The notes beneath the pieces were generated by a model, which had not been told where the DNA came from, searched no databases, and was given only the letters and a program-made list of their open reading frames with translations. This document shows, in pieces, positions 25,444-36,361 of a stretch of 64,000 bases of DNA. A program made the position numbers and the translations under genes. The DNA comes from Psoroptes ovis (lineage: Eukaryota > Arthropoda > Arachnida > Sarcoptiformes > Psoroptidae), in NCBI GenBank assembly GCA_002943765.1, contig PQWQ01000005.1, forward strand, positions 62,001 through 126,000. Direction: 5' to 3'. Position 1 is the first letter of the stretch; each line of letters starts with the position of its first letter.

Positions 25444-28400
25444 ATGTTCACAAAAATCACCTTGAATAATTTGTACGACGACGACGATCATCATCGAAAT
25501 GATCAACAACATCGACGAAGACAACAAAATATACAACTCATTCATAGATCCACATCGAACATCATCATTAACCAATGGCCATTTAATAATTTATTAAATT
25601 ATGTTCTACAATCAATATTCATATTTTCATTATTATTTAATATTGGTAAGTTTGTCAAAAATGAAAATGTAACAATATATCATACAATTTCAATTTCTTG
25701 CAAATTTCTAAGAAATTGAAATGGAAATTTATTTTTTGAAGAAAAAAACACAAATGAATTATGTCATATTATTGAATTGAAGTTCATATAGTTCATTTGT
25801 CAAAATGTCATTATGTTTTAAAAAATTCAAAATTTTATAATTGCATTCGGCATTTTTAAAAAATTGACAAGAAATCATTTCGATTCATTGAAATATATTG
25901 GGTTGTCCTGTAAGTTTTGGCCGATTTTCATCAACAACTCTATCGAATAAGCCGAATGAACTTTTCGGACAACCTAATATTTTATGATGTAAATATCCAT
26001 GTAGTTTTATTTCAATTAATTTATTTGTTTAGCTTTTTCAGTAATATTTATATGACATAAATCCTATTACTAATTGAATTTTGTTGATTTCATATTCATT
26101 GATAATCATCGAACTATAATGAAATGACCTAAATTCAATTACTCAAATAATGTCTCCGAAAAATGTCTACAAACAAATTGGATTAACAATTGTTATTATT
26201 ATCATTCACAATTTATAATCATAACAATAATAATAATGATGATCTTGTCATTTTCAATTGATTCGATTGATTGATTGATTCAATGTAATATTTGTTTGAT
26301 TGATTGATTGATTGTAAGGCATCAATAATGAATCCTCTAATTGATGACAATCAATTTCTTCAATTACCAATTTATGATCCGGTTATTTGCATGTAATTTC
26401 GCCACATATTCGAATGTGAATACATGACATAATTATTCAAACATTTTTAAATGATTTCATTAGAAAAATTCATCCAAAAAAAAAATAAAAAATAAAAATA
26501 AAATAAAATAAATGAAACAAAATCATTTTAAATAAACAAATAAACAAACAAAATGTGAAATCCAAAAATCCGTGACAGCCAGTTTTGACAAGTTTAGTTG
26601 TAGTGATTTGCCTATCACATTTTCGCCGTGTGCCCTGTATGCCAATTCATGTGTGCAATATGAACAATTATTTTGATGTTTTGTTTTGTGTCAAACAATG
26701 TGAACACAACGGTACATAGTATTTCAAATTTTTTTTTGATTTTTTTGAATTATGAATTTTTTAGGTTGTTCGGAAATTTCTGGCCGATTTTCATGAACAA
26801 CTTCGATTGATTAAGCCGAATTAGCTTTTCGGACAATCTAATATTTTACTCTAAAATTTTTAAACCAATGATTGTATTTCATGCAAAATTAAAAATTTAA
26901 CAAAACACACACATGTCATATGTTGAATAGAGGACATGCTTCTATGGTTATGTGCTACCATTTTCATTGCTCTGATTATTATTGTTGTTTTGCAGCATCC
27001 AATGTCATTGATGTCATGATGATTTCTCTTCCGAAGAACATCATCTTAGATACTGCATAGACCCTTTTACTTTGAGATGAGGATTAATTTTTTTTTTTTT
27101 TTGCTTAACTTGAAAATTTTCTCCTGCAGACAAATTTTGCCAATTAATCAAATTTAATTAGAATCTTAATTATCTGGAATATTCTTATCCCGAGAAAAGA
27201 AAAATGATTTGTCAAATGTCAACAATTATAATTAAAATGAATGGTTAATGTGATTTTCTCGAAATAGTCTTTTATAACAAATTAAACTTGAGTCTAATTT
27301 CATTTCTTCGAATGAAAATTAACATTTGTAAATTGCCATAGTACATCATACTTCAATGCTGCTTATTTCATCTTAAACAATCAAATTTAATTATTGTGAC
27401 TAAAATTTCACTAATTAAAAAAATTAAGCAAAACATTTGCTTTGAATTTGAGACACTTTGAACCTTAATCGATACATGTATGTAAAATATGATTGACTTG
27501 TCATTTGTCGAAATTTCAAATTGAACCAAAGCTTTCGTCAATTGCCCAAAGTTAAATGGTCCAAATCGTGATGAATGATGAATGATCAGATCCGTAAGGC
27601 AGTTGCCTTGACTATACTTGATTTCTATTTCAATTTGAAAATATTTTGATATTTCAATAACTTGAACTTGATGCAGCACGTGTCTACGTGTTTGTTCAAT
27701 TTTTCATTTCAAATAAAATAAAATGAAATTGATTTATGTATTTTTCCACTTTTCAAAAATTTCAAATAGTTGAGTCATCATCAATATTTCGAAAAGTACC
27801 GAGCCCATTATATTATAAGCTACAAGGTAAGTCATATATACACATTCATATTCATGTGTTTCATTAATTGATTTTCAATTTTTTAAATTTTTATTGTGAC
27901 ATCTGTCGAATGCACACCATTATAAAGGATCCGATTTACAATTGGATTGTATTACGGAACGCGTCCAAAATGTGACATGTTTTTGGCTAAAAGCTGGAAT
28001 AGTCACGCTACCACGACCGGGCAAATATGATTATGCATTATATTCATCGACCGGTGATTGTAGTATGACCATATCACAGCTCGAATATCCGATCGATAAT
28101 TCTCGATGGGAATGTCAAGTTCAGCCATATGATGATTCTGGTGATCATTTTCCAACCACTGAAGTGATTGTAATGGTACGACCACAACAGCCAAACATTA
28201 CTTTTGATGTATGTATTATTTGATTGTTACACAATAATCAAACAAACATTTATTGATTCATCTTTTCTAAAAGAATTTCACCGAATCGCCAATAGCTGAT
28301 CAAGTATCAAGTTTAACATGTACATCTACGAATGGAAATCCGCTACCACGTCTAGAATGGTATTTGGATGACACCAATATTACACAATATGCTAAAGAAA

Positions 28401-30589
28401 GCATTTCCAATCAAACAATAAAATCAACGTTACGTTATGTATTTAAGAAAAAAGACAAAGGCAGTCGTTTACAATGTATTTTACTTCACCAAACTGGTCA
28501 ACAAATCGCCATCAAACAATTGAATATTCAATGTGAGTATCGGTTTATTGATTTAACATATGTTCAATGCATGTGATAATCGATTGATTTTATCACATTT
28601 ATTCGATAAAATAGATAAACCATATGTTTCGGTCAAAGAGAAAACATATACCGCTTATGAAGGTAAAGATTTAGAAATCGAATGTCATGTCGAAGCGAAT
28701 CCGGAAGCAAATATCTATTGGAAACCACGCTGTAAGTGATGGGAAAAATTTTTTTCTGTTTGTCCATACAATTTGCTATGGACAATCAATTTTTTTTGAT
28801 AGACAAGGCATTAAAGCATAATGATTACAATCGTAAATAATCGATAATATATTTTATCCACTCAATCATTTCTGTTTAAGTCCTTAAATTACCATGATTT
28901 ATTCATTTTTCCCTTTGATTATTTTTCCTTAATTTGCATCTTTGATTATTAATTCATTAATTTTTTTGATTAATTGAATAATGATTGTTTAATTTGAAAT
29001 AGCTGAAAAAATCAATGAAACAAAATATAAAGTAAAAGGCAATAAATTATTGCTACATAACATTGATTATACCTTTGATGGTGAAGAATTTCAATGTTCA
29101 GCACAAAATTCAATTGGACCATCGAAAACTGAATCAGTCAAATTGAATGTATTATGTATGTCATATTCTTTATTTATTCATGATGATTAATTGATTAATT
29201 TTTTTGTACATATATAAGATCCACCTAGATTAGTAAGCATCGATTTTCCTCGTAAAAATATAACCGTAGGCGATGATATGCAATTCGAATGTACCTTTGT
29301 TGGTAATCCACCACCAAAAGTACGCTGGTGTTTTACTGATGCTATCCATAATAATTTATATTATCCAAAATCATCTGAAGATAATCCAGGTGTATTGATT
29401 ATTAAAAATGTTACATATCTTAATGAAGGTAATTATTGTGGAGTTGTTTTTTACTTGATTAAATAATATTTAACATTGGTATCATTATTCCCTTCAATTG
29501 GAAACAGGATCTTATTATTGTCAAGGTATAAATTTCAATTGGATTTTAAACAAAGAGATTATGGTGCCAAGTAGTCAGTTTGCTGTCAATATTGTAGGCC
29601 GACCTTTATTCATCAATGTAATTGTCTCATATTCATTCTCTGTAAATGTCTTTCTATTTAATTGAATTCATGTTTTGTTTTGTTCAATACCTTGAAATTA
29701 GGACAAAAAAATTGTGACCGGATATCGTGGTTTAGATACAAAAATTGAACAAAGTTTTTGCAGTGATCCACCTCCCGATCAAGTTTATTGGATTTATGGT
29801 TCAAATCGTATACCTGTCAAGTAAGTTTATTGATTTTCAATCAGTAATTTTCATTGATTGAAATTTAACTTTATGAAATTTAGTTTGGAAATTGGTAAAG
29901 ATGACAAAATGCGAACATATCAATTGGACAATTCACAACATATACGCAGTGGAAGATTAATTAAGATAGATTCATTATCACCGAATCCAACTTGTTTTCG
30001 TGTAGGTTTAATTGTAACGAATACAGGCACTGAAGATATTCGTGATTATATGCTTGTTGTTCATAACAAATATGGTAAGAGTGAAGGCATAGTTACGCTT
30101 GAGGTAAGTTATTGTGAAGCAATTGTTTGACAATTCAAATTAATCATATGAACCAAAACAAAAATTCAAACAAGGTCGATTCACCATTATCCATAGCAGC
30201 ATTAATTGCATTCGCATTAATATTATTAGTCATAATATTAGCCGTTACAATTGGTATTGTCCTATTACGCCGAAAACCATCATCATCTCATCATCATCAT
30301 CATTCATCCAGTGGATCGCCATCGATAGCATCTACAGCCATAACAACCGCGAAACAACCAATCACGGATGAAGAACAAATAATTGAAAATAAATATCAAG
30401 TTCAAGGTGAATATGATAATATATTTCCATTTATTTCGTGTCTAATGACTTTTCATTATGTTTAGACTAATTCAAACTAAATATTTTATGACCATATATA
30501 TTCACATCACCACAGCATCAAACAATGATTCATTTGATGACAGTATTAATAATAATCATTTCAAACATCATAAAACGAAGAGACATTAA
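25444..30589 (+). CDS. Ig-superfamily transmembrane adhesion protein, 12 exons
   Basis: Exons: 25444-25645, 27770-27826, 27928-28208, 28274-28532, 28615-28731, 29003-29155, 29219-29428, 29508-29617, 29702-29820, 29884-30103, 30175-30406, 30516-30589; 677 aa with all phases consistent. Seen: hydrophobic signal near the end of exon 1; a first Ig domain with LDCITERVQNVTCFWLKAG and SRWECQVQPYDD, then VRPQQPNITF; further Ig domains with SLTCTSTNGNPLPRLEWYL, LEIECHVEANPEANIYW, FQCSAQNSIG, MQFECTFVGNPPPKVRW and SYYCQG; a membrane-proximal domain ending VVHNKYGKSEG; one membrane helix (IAALIAFALILLVIILAVTI) followed by LLRRK; a short His/Ser-rich tail. The overall plan and VRPQQP recall fasciclin III, neuromusculin and nephrin-type adhesion molecules; the exact orthologue is not determined. 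Intron 1 (2.1 kb) carries two MITEs. AATAAA at 30671. Confidence 0.85.
25898..25977 (+). mobile_element. MITE copy 3, in intron 1 of the Ig gene
   Basis: TTGGGTTGTCCTGTAAG and CTTTTCGGACAACCTAA, flanked on both sides by TA, 80 bp. The interior (TTTTCATCAACAACTCTATC, AAGCCGAATGAA) places it with copies 1, 2 and 4. Confidence 0.87.
26761..26841 (+). mobile_element. MITE copy 4, in intron 1 of the Ig gene
   Basis: TTAGGTTGTTCGGAAATTTC to GCTTTTCGGACAATCTAA, 81 bp, with the same interior CATGAACAACTTCGATTGAT as copy 1. Several substitutions in the termini suggest an older copy. Confidence 0.85.
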
Positions 30590-31388
30590 ATGAATGGTCA
30601 GTGAGTGATGATACATCTACATAATAATCCTCATCATCATCGTTGTTTGAGCTTCCTCGAAGATTTGTATAATAAACTTATCCAAAAAATGATTGATACA
30701 ATCGTTCATTCAAAGATGAAAATAATGATCCATCACTATTTTCTCCCAATATGACCGTAATACATTTGGTGCCTTTCAAACTTATTGCCTCATTATACAT
30801 TGTATACATACACACAAATCAAATATATTTGAATATTTCGTGATTTATCTTTTCATGTTGGTAATAATAATAATTATCAAAATAACAATGGATTAAAAGT
30901 ATTTTTTATTCGACAGATATTAACATGTATATTTATATATCATACACATTATACATTATATTAAGTATTATCATATGGCCTTTTCATCTAAGTAAATCAT
31001 CTTTAAATATATGTATTCAACGACATACACATTTACATCCATATAAGGTTTCATTCATGTGGTCAATCAATCAGATGCTTAAAAATTAAACAGTTGAAAA
31101 CTTTTTTTGTATAATAATGTCATATTTTTCTTTTTTGATAGACAATCTATAAGACACAGTGTAAAGTAAATCTAATACACACACACAACATTCATTCATA
31201 ATTCAATAGTTCAAACTTTACAACAATTTTTTTATTTAATATTTAACATAACAAAAATCAAATATCTTGTACAAATCATTTTTATGATAATAAATATAAT
31301 TAACATATTCAGATTTTATCACATTTTTTTATATTTTGTTGATCAGTCAAATTAAAGGTTCATAAATATTTTCCATATTCATTAATCT
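30590..31388. other. Convergent 3' UTRs
   Basis: Space between the plus-strand Ig gene (stop 30589) and the minus-strand DCAF8-like gene (stop 31389). Holds the plus-strand poly(A) signal at 30671-30676 and a candidate minus-strand signal (TTTATT on the plus strand) at 31231-31236. Nothing else recognised. Confidence 0.55.
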
Positions 31389-34300
31389 CTATGGAAAATG
31401 ATGTGCATTCACAACGAAAAATTCATAAAGATCAGCATACAGATTGTTCAACGCTTCGTTATCCGTGTGGATTTGTTGTTCATTGTTATCGTCAACATTT
31501 GGTTGTTGTTGATGATGTGAACGCCAAAATTCACCAGTAGTATCTTCGAACAGATTTCGTATGGACATCAAATAACTTATCTCTTGAACATCTTTCAATG
31601 TTTTATGATAAGTATTCGATATGAAACGTGCACGAAAATTGCCGATTATTTTTTCTCGTATCAATTCGATACCGTAATCAATAATATCTTCATCAAATAA
31701 TGGTGACCATATTTTCACTGAACGATTTGAACCGGCTGTTGCTAGAATTGGTTGCATTGGATGAGCACTTATTGCATTTACCTATATTTGAAAAGAGATT
31801 TAGATCAGTGATTTTTTGGAAATTTTCGAAAATTTCCACGTAGTATAACCTTAGATTTTTTGGAAATTTTCGAAAATTTTGTCGATGTATAACCTTAGAT
31901 TTTTTCAAAATTTTCGAAAATTTTGTCGATGTATAACCTTAGATTTTTTCAAAATTTTCGAAAATTTTGTCGATGTATAACCTTAGATTTTTTCAAAATT
32001 TTCGAAAATTTTGTCGATGTATAACCTTAGATTTTTTCAAAATTTTCGAAAATTTTGTCGATGTATAACCTTAGATTTTTTCAAAATTTTCGAAAATTTT
32101 GTCGATGTATAACCTTAGATTTTTTCAAAATTTTCGAAAATTTTGTCGATGTATAACCTTAGATTTTTTCAAAATTTTCGAAAATTTTGTCGATGTATAA
32201 CCTTAGATTTTTTGGAAATTTTCGAAAATTTTGTCGATGTATAACCTTAGATTTTTTGGAAATTTTCGAAAATTTTGTCGATGTATAACCTTAGATTTTT
32301 TCAAAATTTTCGAAAATTTTGTCGGTGTATAACCTTAGATTTTTTGGAAATTTTCGAAAATTTTGTCGATGTATAACCTTAGATTTTTTGGAAATTTTCG
32401 AAAATTTCCACGTACTATAGCCTTAGATTTTTTGGAAATTTTCGAAAATTTCCACGTACTATAACCTTAGATTTTTTGGAAATTTTCGAAAATTTCCACG
32501 TACTATAGCCTTAGATTTTTTGGCAATTTTCGAAAATTTCCACGTACTATAACCTTAGATTTTTTGGAAATTTTCGAAAATTTCCACGTACTATAACCTT
32601 AGATTTTTTCAAAATTTTTGAAAATTTCCACGTACTATAACCTTAGATTTTTTGGAAATTTTCGAAAATTTCCACGTACTATAGCCTTAGATTTTTTGGA
32701 AATTTTCGAAAATTTCCACGTACTATAGCCTTAGATTTTTTCAAAATTTTCGAAAATTTTGTCGATGTATAACCTTAGATTTTTTCAAAATTTTCGAAAA
32801 TTTTGTCGGTGTATAACCTTAGATTTTTTCAAAATTTTCGAAAATTTTGTCGGTGTATAACCTTAGATTTTTTCAAAATTTTCGAAAATTTTGTCGGTGT
32901 ATAACCTTAGATTTTTTCAAAATTTTCGAAAATTTTGTCGGTGTATAACCTTAGATTTTTTCAAAATTTTCGAAAATTTTGTCGGTGTATAACCTTAGAT
33001 TTTTTCAAAATTTTCGAAAATTTTGTCGGTGTATAACCTTAGATTTTTTCAAAATTTTCGAAAATTTTGTCGGTGTATAACCTTAGATTTTTTCAAAATT
33101 TTCGAAAATTTTGTCGGTGTATAACCTTAGATTTTTTCAAAATTTTCGAAAATTTTGTCGGTGTATAACCTTAGATTTTTTCAAAATTTTCGAAAATTTT
33201 GTCGGTGTATAACCTTAGATTTTTTCAAAATTTTCGAAAATTTCCACGTACTATAGCCTTAGATTTTTTGGAAATTTTCGAAAATTTTGTCGATGTATAG
33301 CCTCAGATTTTTTTTCAAGAAATTAGATTTAAATTGAATCGTGAGAGCATGGGATTCGAGATCGATAGACTTACATTTCCGATTTCATCACCAATTTTAA
33401 AAAATATCATTGAACCTTCTTCAATATTCCAAGCATAAAGAAAGCCATCATTTGATGAACTGAACGCAAATCGATCGCTAAACCAACAGCATTTGAAAAT
33501 GGGAGCCGAAAACAATTTCACTCCTTGTCCAGCTAAAAGACGAATAGGAGAATTTTTTAAATCAGTGACCACCAACTCTCCGGTGCTCGTGGAACACAGT
33601 AACTTATCACCGTTTGGATTAAATCTCACACATGGAACCGAGAAACGTTCAATATCATTTTCGTTCATCGCCAAATATGATAAACAATATTTTTGATAAG
33701 GAACTGCATTATTTTTCGAATCATTCTATTCAAAAATTAGAATTATTTTTGTTTTAATTATTATCAATTTTAATTTTGTAAAACAACTTACAATGTATCT
33801 ACGATCATAGACAAGCACTGACGAACCATGACCACCAATCGCAAATAAATGTGGCCGAATTTGCAGATTACAATCGATGGTTTTAATGGCGAATGCACTG
33901 TGCTTTTTTCGTATTCGTAATAATTCAAATGATGATTGTTGTCGATGATCACATTGAAATATTTGGCCATCTAGACCAACCGATAAAATAACACAAGGAT
34001 CACAGTGAACTAATTCAGTGGCTGTTGAATCATGGCAACAAGTGACACGCGATTTTGTGATCAATGTTCTATCGATAAAAGCGCATCTTACAAATCCATC
34101 ATCACCACAAGTTGTGATCTGATCATCGTTCACTGGTGACCATCGGCAACAATTGACACTCATATCATGATCAGAATCATAAACATAATGTAAATTACTG
34201 TCAGACCAATTCCAAATGGAAACTTTACAATCATCACCACTTGAACAAATGAATTGACCATTTTGATTAAAATCAATCGAATAAATCGGTTCCAAATGTT

Positions 34301-34660
34301 CAAACATCTCAGATGATTGCGACATATTTTTAACCACATAAAGTGAATCACGTATTCTATTACGAAAACGGGTGGGATTAAATTCATGAGATATTTTGTG
34401 ATGGATTTTGTTCGATCTTCTCTATCGTTCGTTCAAAAAATTAAACAAACAATTAACCAAACTTTGAATACGATTTCTTCAATAGTTATATATACCGATT
34501 TACAATCGAAACCATATTCACGATCCATCAGAGCATCGAATAAATCGCCTATTCGATCATTGCAATGATTTTTGTTTTTGTGTTGTTGATCATTGTCATC
34601 ATCTACATCGTCGCGATCATTTCCTAAAAAAGTTATATCAAAATCTTCAAACATGTTCAT
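31389..34660 (-). CDS. DCAF8: DCAF8-like WD40 protein (CUL4-DDB1 substrate receptor type)
   Basis: Exons in transcription order: 34660-34496, 34421-33792, 33725-33375, 31781-31389; 512 aa, all boundaries in phase 0. WD40 blades are visible: EPIYSIDFNQNGQFICSSGD then DCKVSIWNWS; NCCRWSPVNDDQITTCGDDG; CVILSVGLDGQIFQCDHR; HLFAIGGHGSSVLVYDRR; CVRFNPNGDKLLCSTSTGEL; a last blade HPMQPILATAGSNRSVKIWSP. The order and the second-blade motif (QITTCGDDGFVR) resemble DCAF8/WDTC1-type proteins, which present substrates to the CUL4-DDB1 ubiquitin ligase. The N-terminus is short and acidic; the C-terminus has an acidic Gln/Asn-rich stretch. Intron 3 is almost entirely a 44-bp minisatellite. Stop-to-start distance to the NRBF2-like gene upstream is only about 260 bp. 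Confidence 0.8.
31805..33316. repeat. 44-bp minisatellite, 34 units, in intron 3 of the DCAF8-like gene
   Basis: CCTTAG recurs at 31849 and every 44 bp to 33257, with a degenerate CCTCAG at 33301: no insertion or deletion across the array. Each unit is CCTTAGATTTTTT, then a 20-bp palindrome, then a 10-13-bp tail. Two palindrome versions exist, GGAAATTTTCGAAAATTTCC and CAAAATTTTCGAAAATTTTG. Counting by eye: 19 units are of the second kind, 8 of the first (one with a mismatch), and 7 are hybrids (left arm of one, right arm of the other). The tails ACGTACTATA and TCGATGTATA follow the right arm. The variants occur in blocks (TCGATG units 31849-32244, ACGTACT units 32377-32728, TCGGTG units 32773-33212). 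Confidence 0.97.
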
Positions 34661-34923
34661 TTTTTTAAAATTAAAAATAAAATTAAAATAAAACGGTATT
34701 GAAATTTGAAATGATCATCATTAAATTTGATTTAAACTATTTTAAAAGTATTTTACAGGACAAAATCGTATTTAAATGCCAAATATTTGTTTTTCTGTTT
34801 GTTTTGGTCTTTTGATCGACAAAACACAACTTCTCATCATCGATACTATCGATACTTTTTTCAAAAATTTTATCACAAATTTTTTATTTTAACATTTAAT
34901 TTAATCGAAAATTAGATTATGAT

Positions 34924-35773
34924 TTAATAAAGCAATTTAGGTGTTTCCAGTGGCGGTAATTCTGGATACGATGCTCGATTTGTTTGCTCATTTTTTAATG
35001 TATTTAATTCTTTTTTCAATGTTTGATTTTCTGTTTGTAAATCAATGATTTCTTGTCTGGATTTTTCCATTGATTCAATCATTGATCTGATATTTGTTTC
35101 GATTCTCTCATTGATTGATTGTATTTCATTGGTTATTTCGGCTAAAATTTTCTGGTTTTTGTTAAGCTTAGTGTCGGATGAAGGTTGCCGATCTTCAGTA
35201 GCAATTGCCAAAGAAAGTTGTTCCAACAAATCGTATTGTCGTTTGATCATTTTAAGAACATGAGAATCTTTCGATCCGGACGGTAAATGATCGGCCATTG
35301 TATTTTTGTGGGATTTTCTTATTCGATTAGATGCTGGATCCGATGAAGATGATGAACTAAAAGAATTTGACTGGGACCGAATCGGTACACTTTCTCTGTG
35401 ATCTGTGATCAATTTATTATTCTGTGATTGTAAACGTCGTTTCAAATGTTCAATTTGATTATGACAATGTTCACTTTGTACCAATAATGATGAACGTATA
35501 CTATCACAGCTTGTTATTTGTATTGAATGTTCTAAATATTCTGAATTTAAACAAAAAATTTAATGAAAAATTTCCATTTATACATTTAAGACATACTTAT
35601 TGCTTTGGTATAATGAAAAATTGCTTCAACAAAGCGATGACATCGACTATAGAATTCAGCTTTTCGATGAGATCGATGAGCCTTTTGATAGAGTGTGAAT
35701 TCGATTGGTGATTCATCAATGAAATTGATTCAAATTACCAGTGTACACTTACCAAATTTAAATGACTTTCCAT
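34924..35773 (-). CDS. NRBF2: NRBF2-like autophagy factor (MIT domain plus coiled coil)
   Basis: Exons in transcription order: 35773-35753, 35681-35597, 35540-34924; 240 aa. The start MESHLNLAHRSHRKAEFYSR, with HRFVEAIFHYTKAIKYLEHS after it, matches the LNLAH-x-RRA start and MIT helices of NRBF2. The 7-codon first exon is supported by exact phase and by that similarity. The middle is Ser-rich (SNSFSSSSSSDPASN); the C-terminal third is a coiled coil (SINERIETNIRSMIESMEKS onward) ending PELPPLETPKLLY, comparable to the coiled coil and PPL tail of NRBF2. In animals NRBF2 binds ATG14 and dimerises the class III PI3-kinase complex in autophagy. A candidate poly(A) signal lies 36 bp past the stop. 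Orthology is likely but rests on short motifs. Confidence 0.75.
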
Positions 35774-36007
35774 TCATTCCAGAATAACAGAGATTTAGAA
35801 TCACTTATTTTTCCAAGAGGTTGAAACCAGACTATAGACTTATATATATGTTTTTACTAATAAATCGAAAACATCGAGGTAAAACATCGAATGTTATTTC
35901 TTTGGTATTTAACATTTGTGGCAACAGATGACAGTGTCTTTGCATGTTTTTGAAAAAAAAAATTAGAGGCCTTTACCTTTAAATTCAAATTTGAAATTTG
36001 AAATTTT

Positions 36008-36361
36008 TTATTTTTTTTCAAGTTGATAATCAGAATACATTACAACGCCATTATCCTGTTGTCCACTAAAAACATTCTGTTAATTTGTTTGTTTGTCATC
36101 GAGGAATCGAAAAGAATGGAATTCAATTCAAATGATTGAATCAATTTGAATTTCATTCTCGAAACAAAACAAACAAACATCAACAGTGGACAACAAGAGA
36201 AAGGTATTGAACGCATCTCAATATTAAAATGATTTGAAATTTTGATTTTTAAAAAGAAAATATTAGTGAGATATTTACCTGTGCCAGCGGTCCTAATGCC
36301 CAAATAGTTGTAGCAACCAAAAAATACATCCAAGATAATCGAGATCCATTACAATCGATGG
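36008..36361 (-). CDS. Last two exons of an unrecognised membrane protein (partial model)
   Basis: Exons 36361-36279 and 36076-36008 join in phase 0 and encode IDCNGSRLSWMYFLVATT, IWALGPLAQ, then NVFSGQQDNGVVMYSDYQ, LEKK and a stop. One membrane helix (LSWMYFLVATTIWALGPL) is followed by a short tail carrying YSDYQL, a possible Tyr-based sorting signal. The first of these exons starts after an acceptor in phase 1. Upstream minus-strand candidates, open and bounded by splice-like sites, lie at about 36.58-36.65, 36.70-36.80, 36.89-37.03, 37.34-37.45 and 37.53-37.68 kb, but their phases do not all agree, so I do not join them. The layout suggests a small multi-pass (claudin- or tetraspan-like) protein; that is a guess. 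Confidence 0.5.

Noticed and set aside
31805..33316. CRISPR-like array
   Set aside because: Units are contiguous with no unique spacers, lie in an intron of a eukaryotic gene and are palindromic satellite units.
33493..33696. Plus-strand open frame opposite DCAF8-like exon 3
   Set aside because: The minus strand encodes WD40 blades in phase with neighbouring exons; the plus frame shows nothing.
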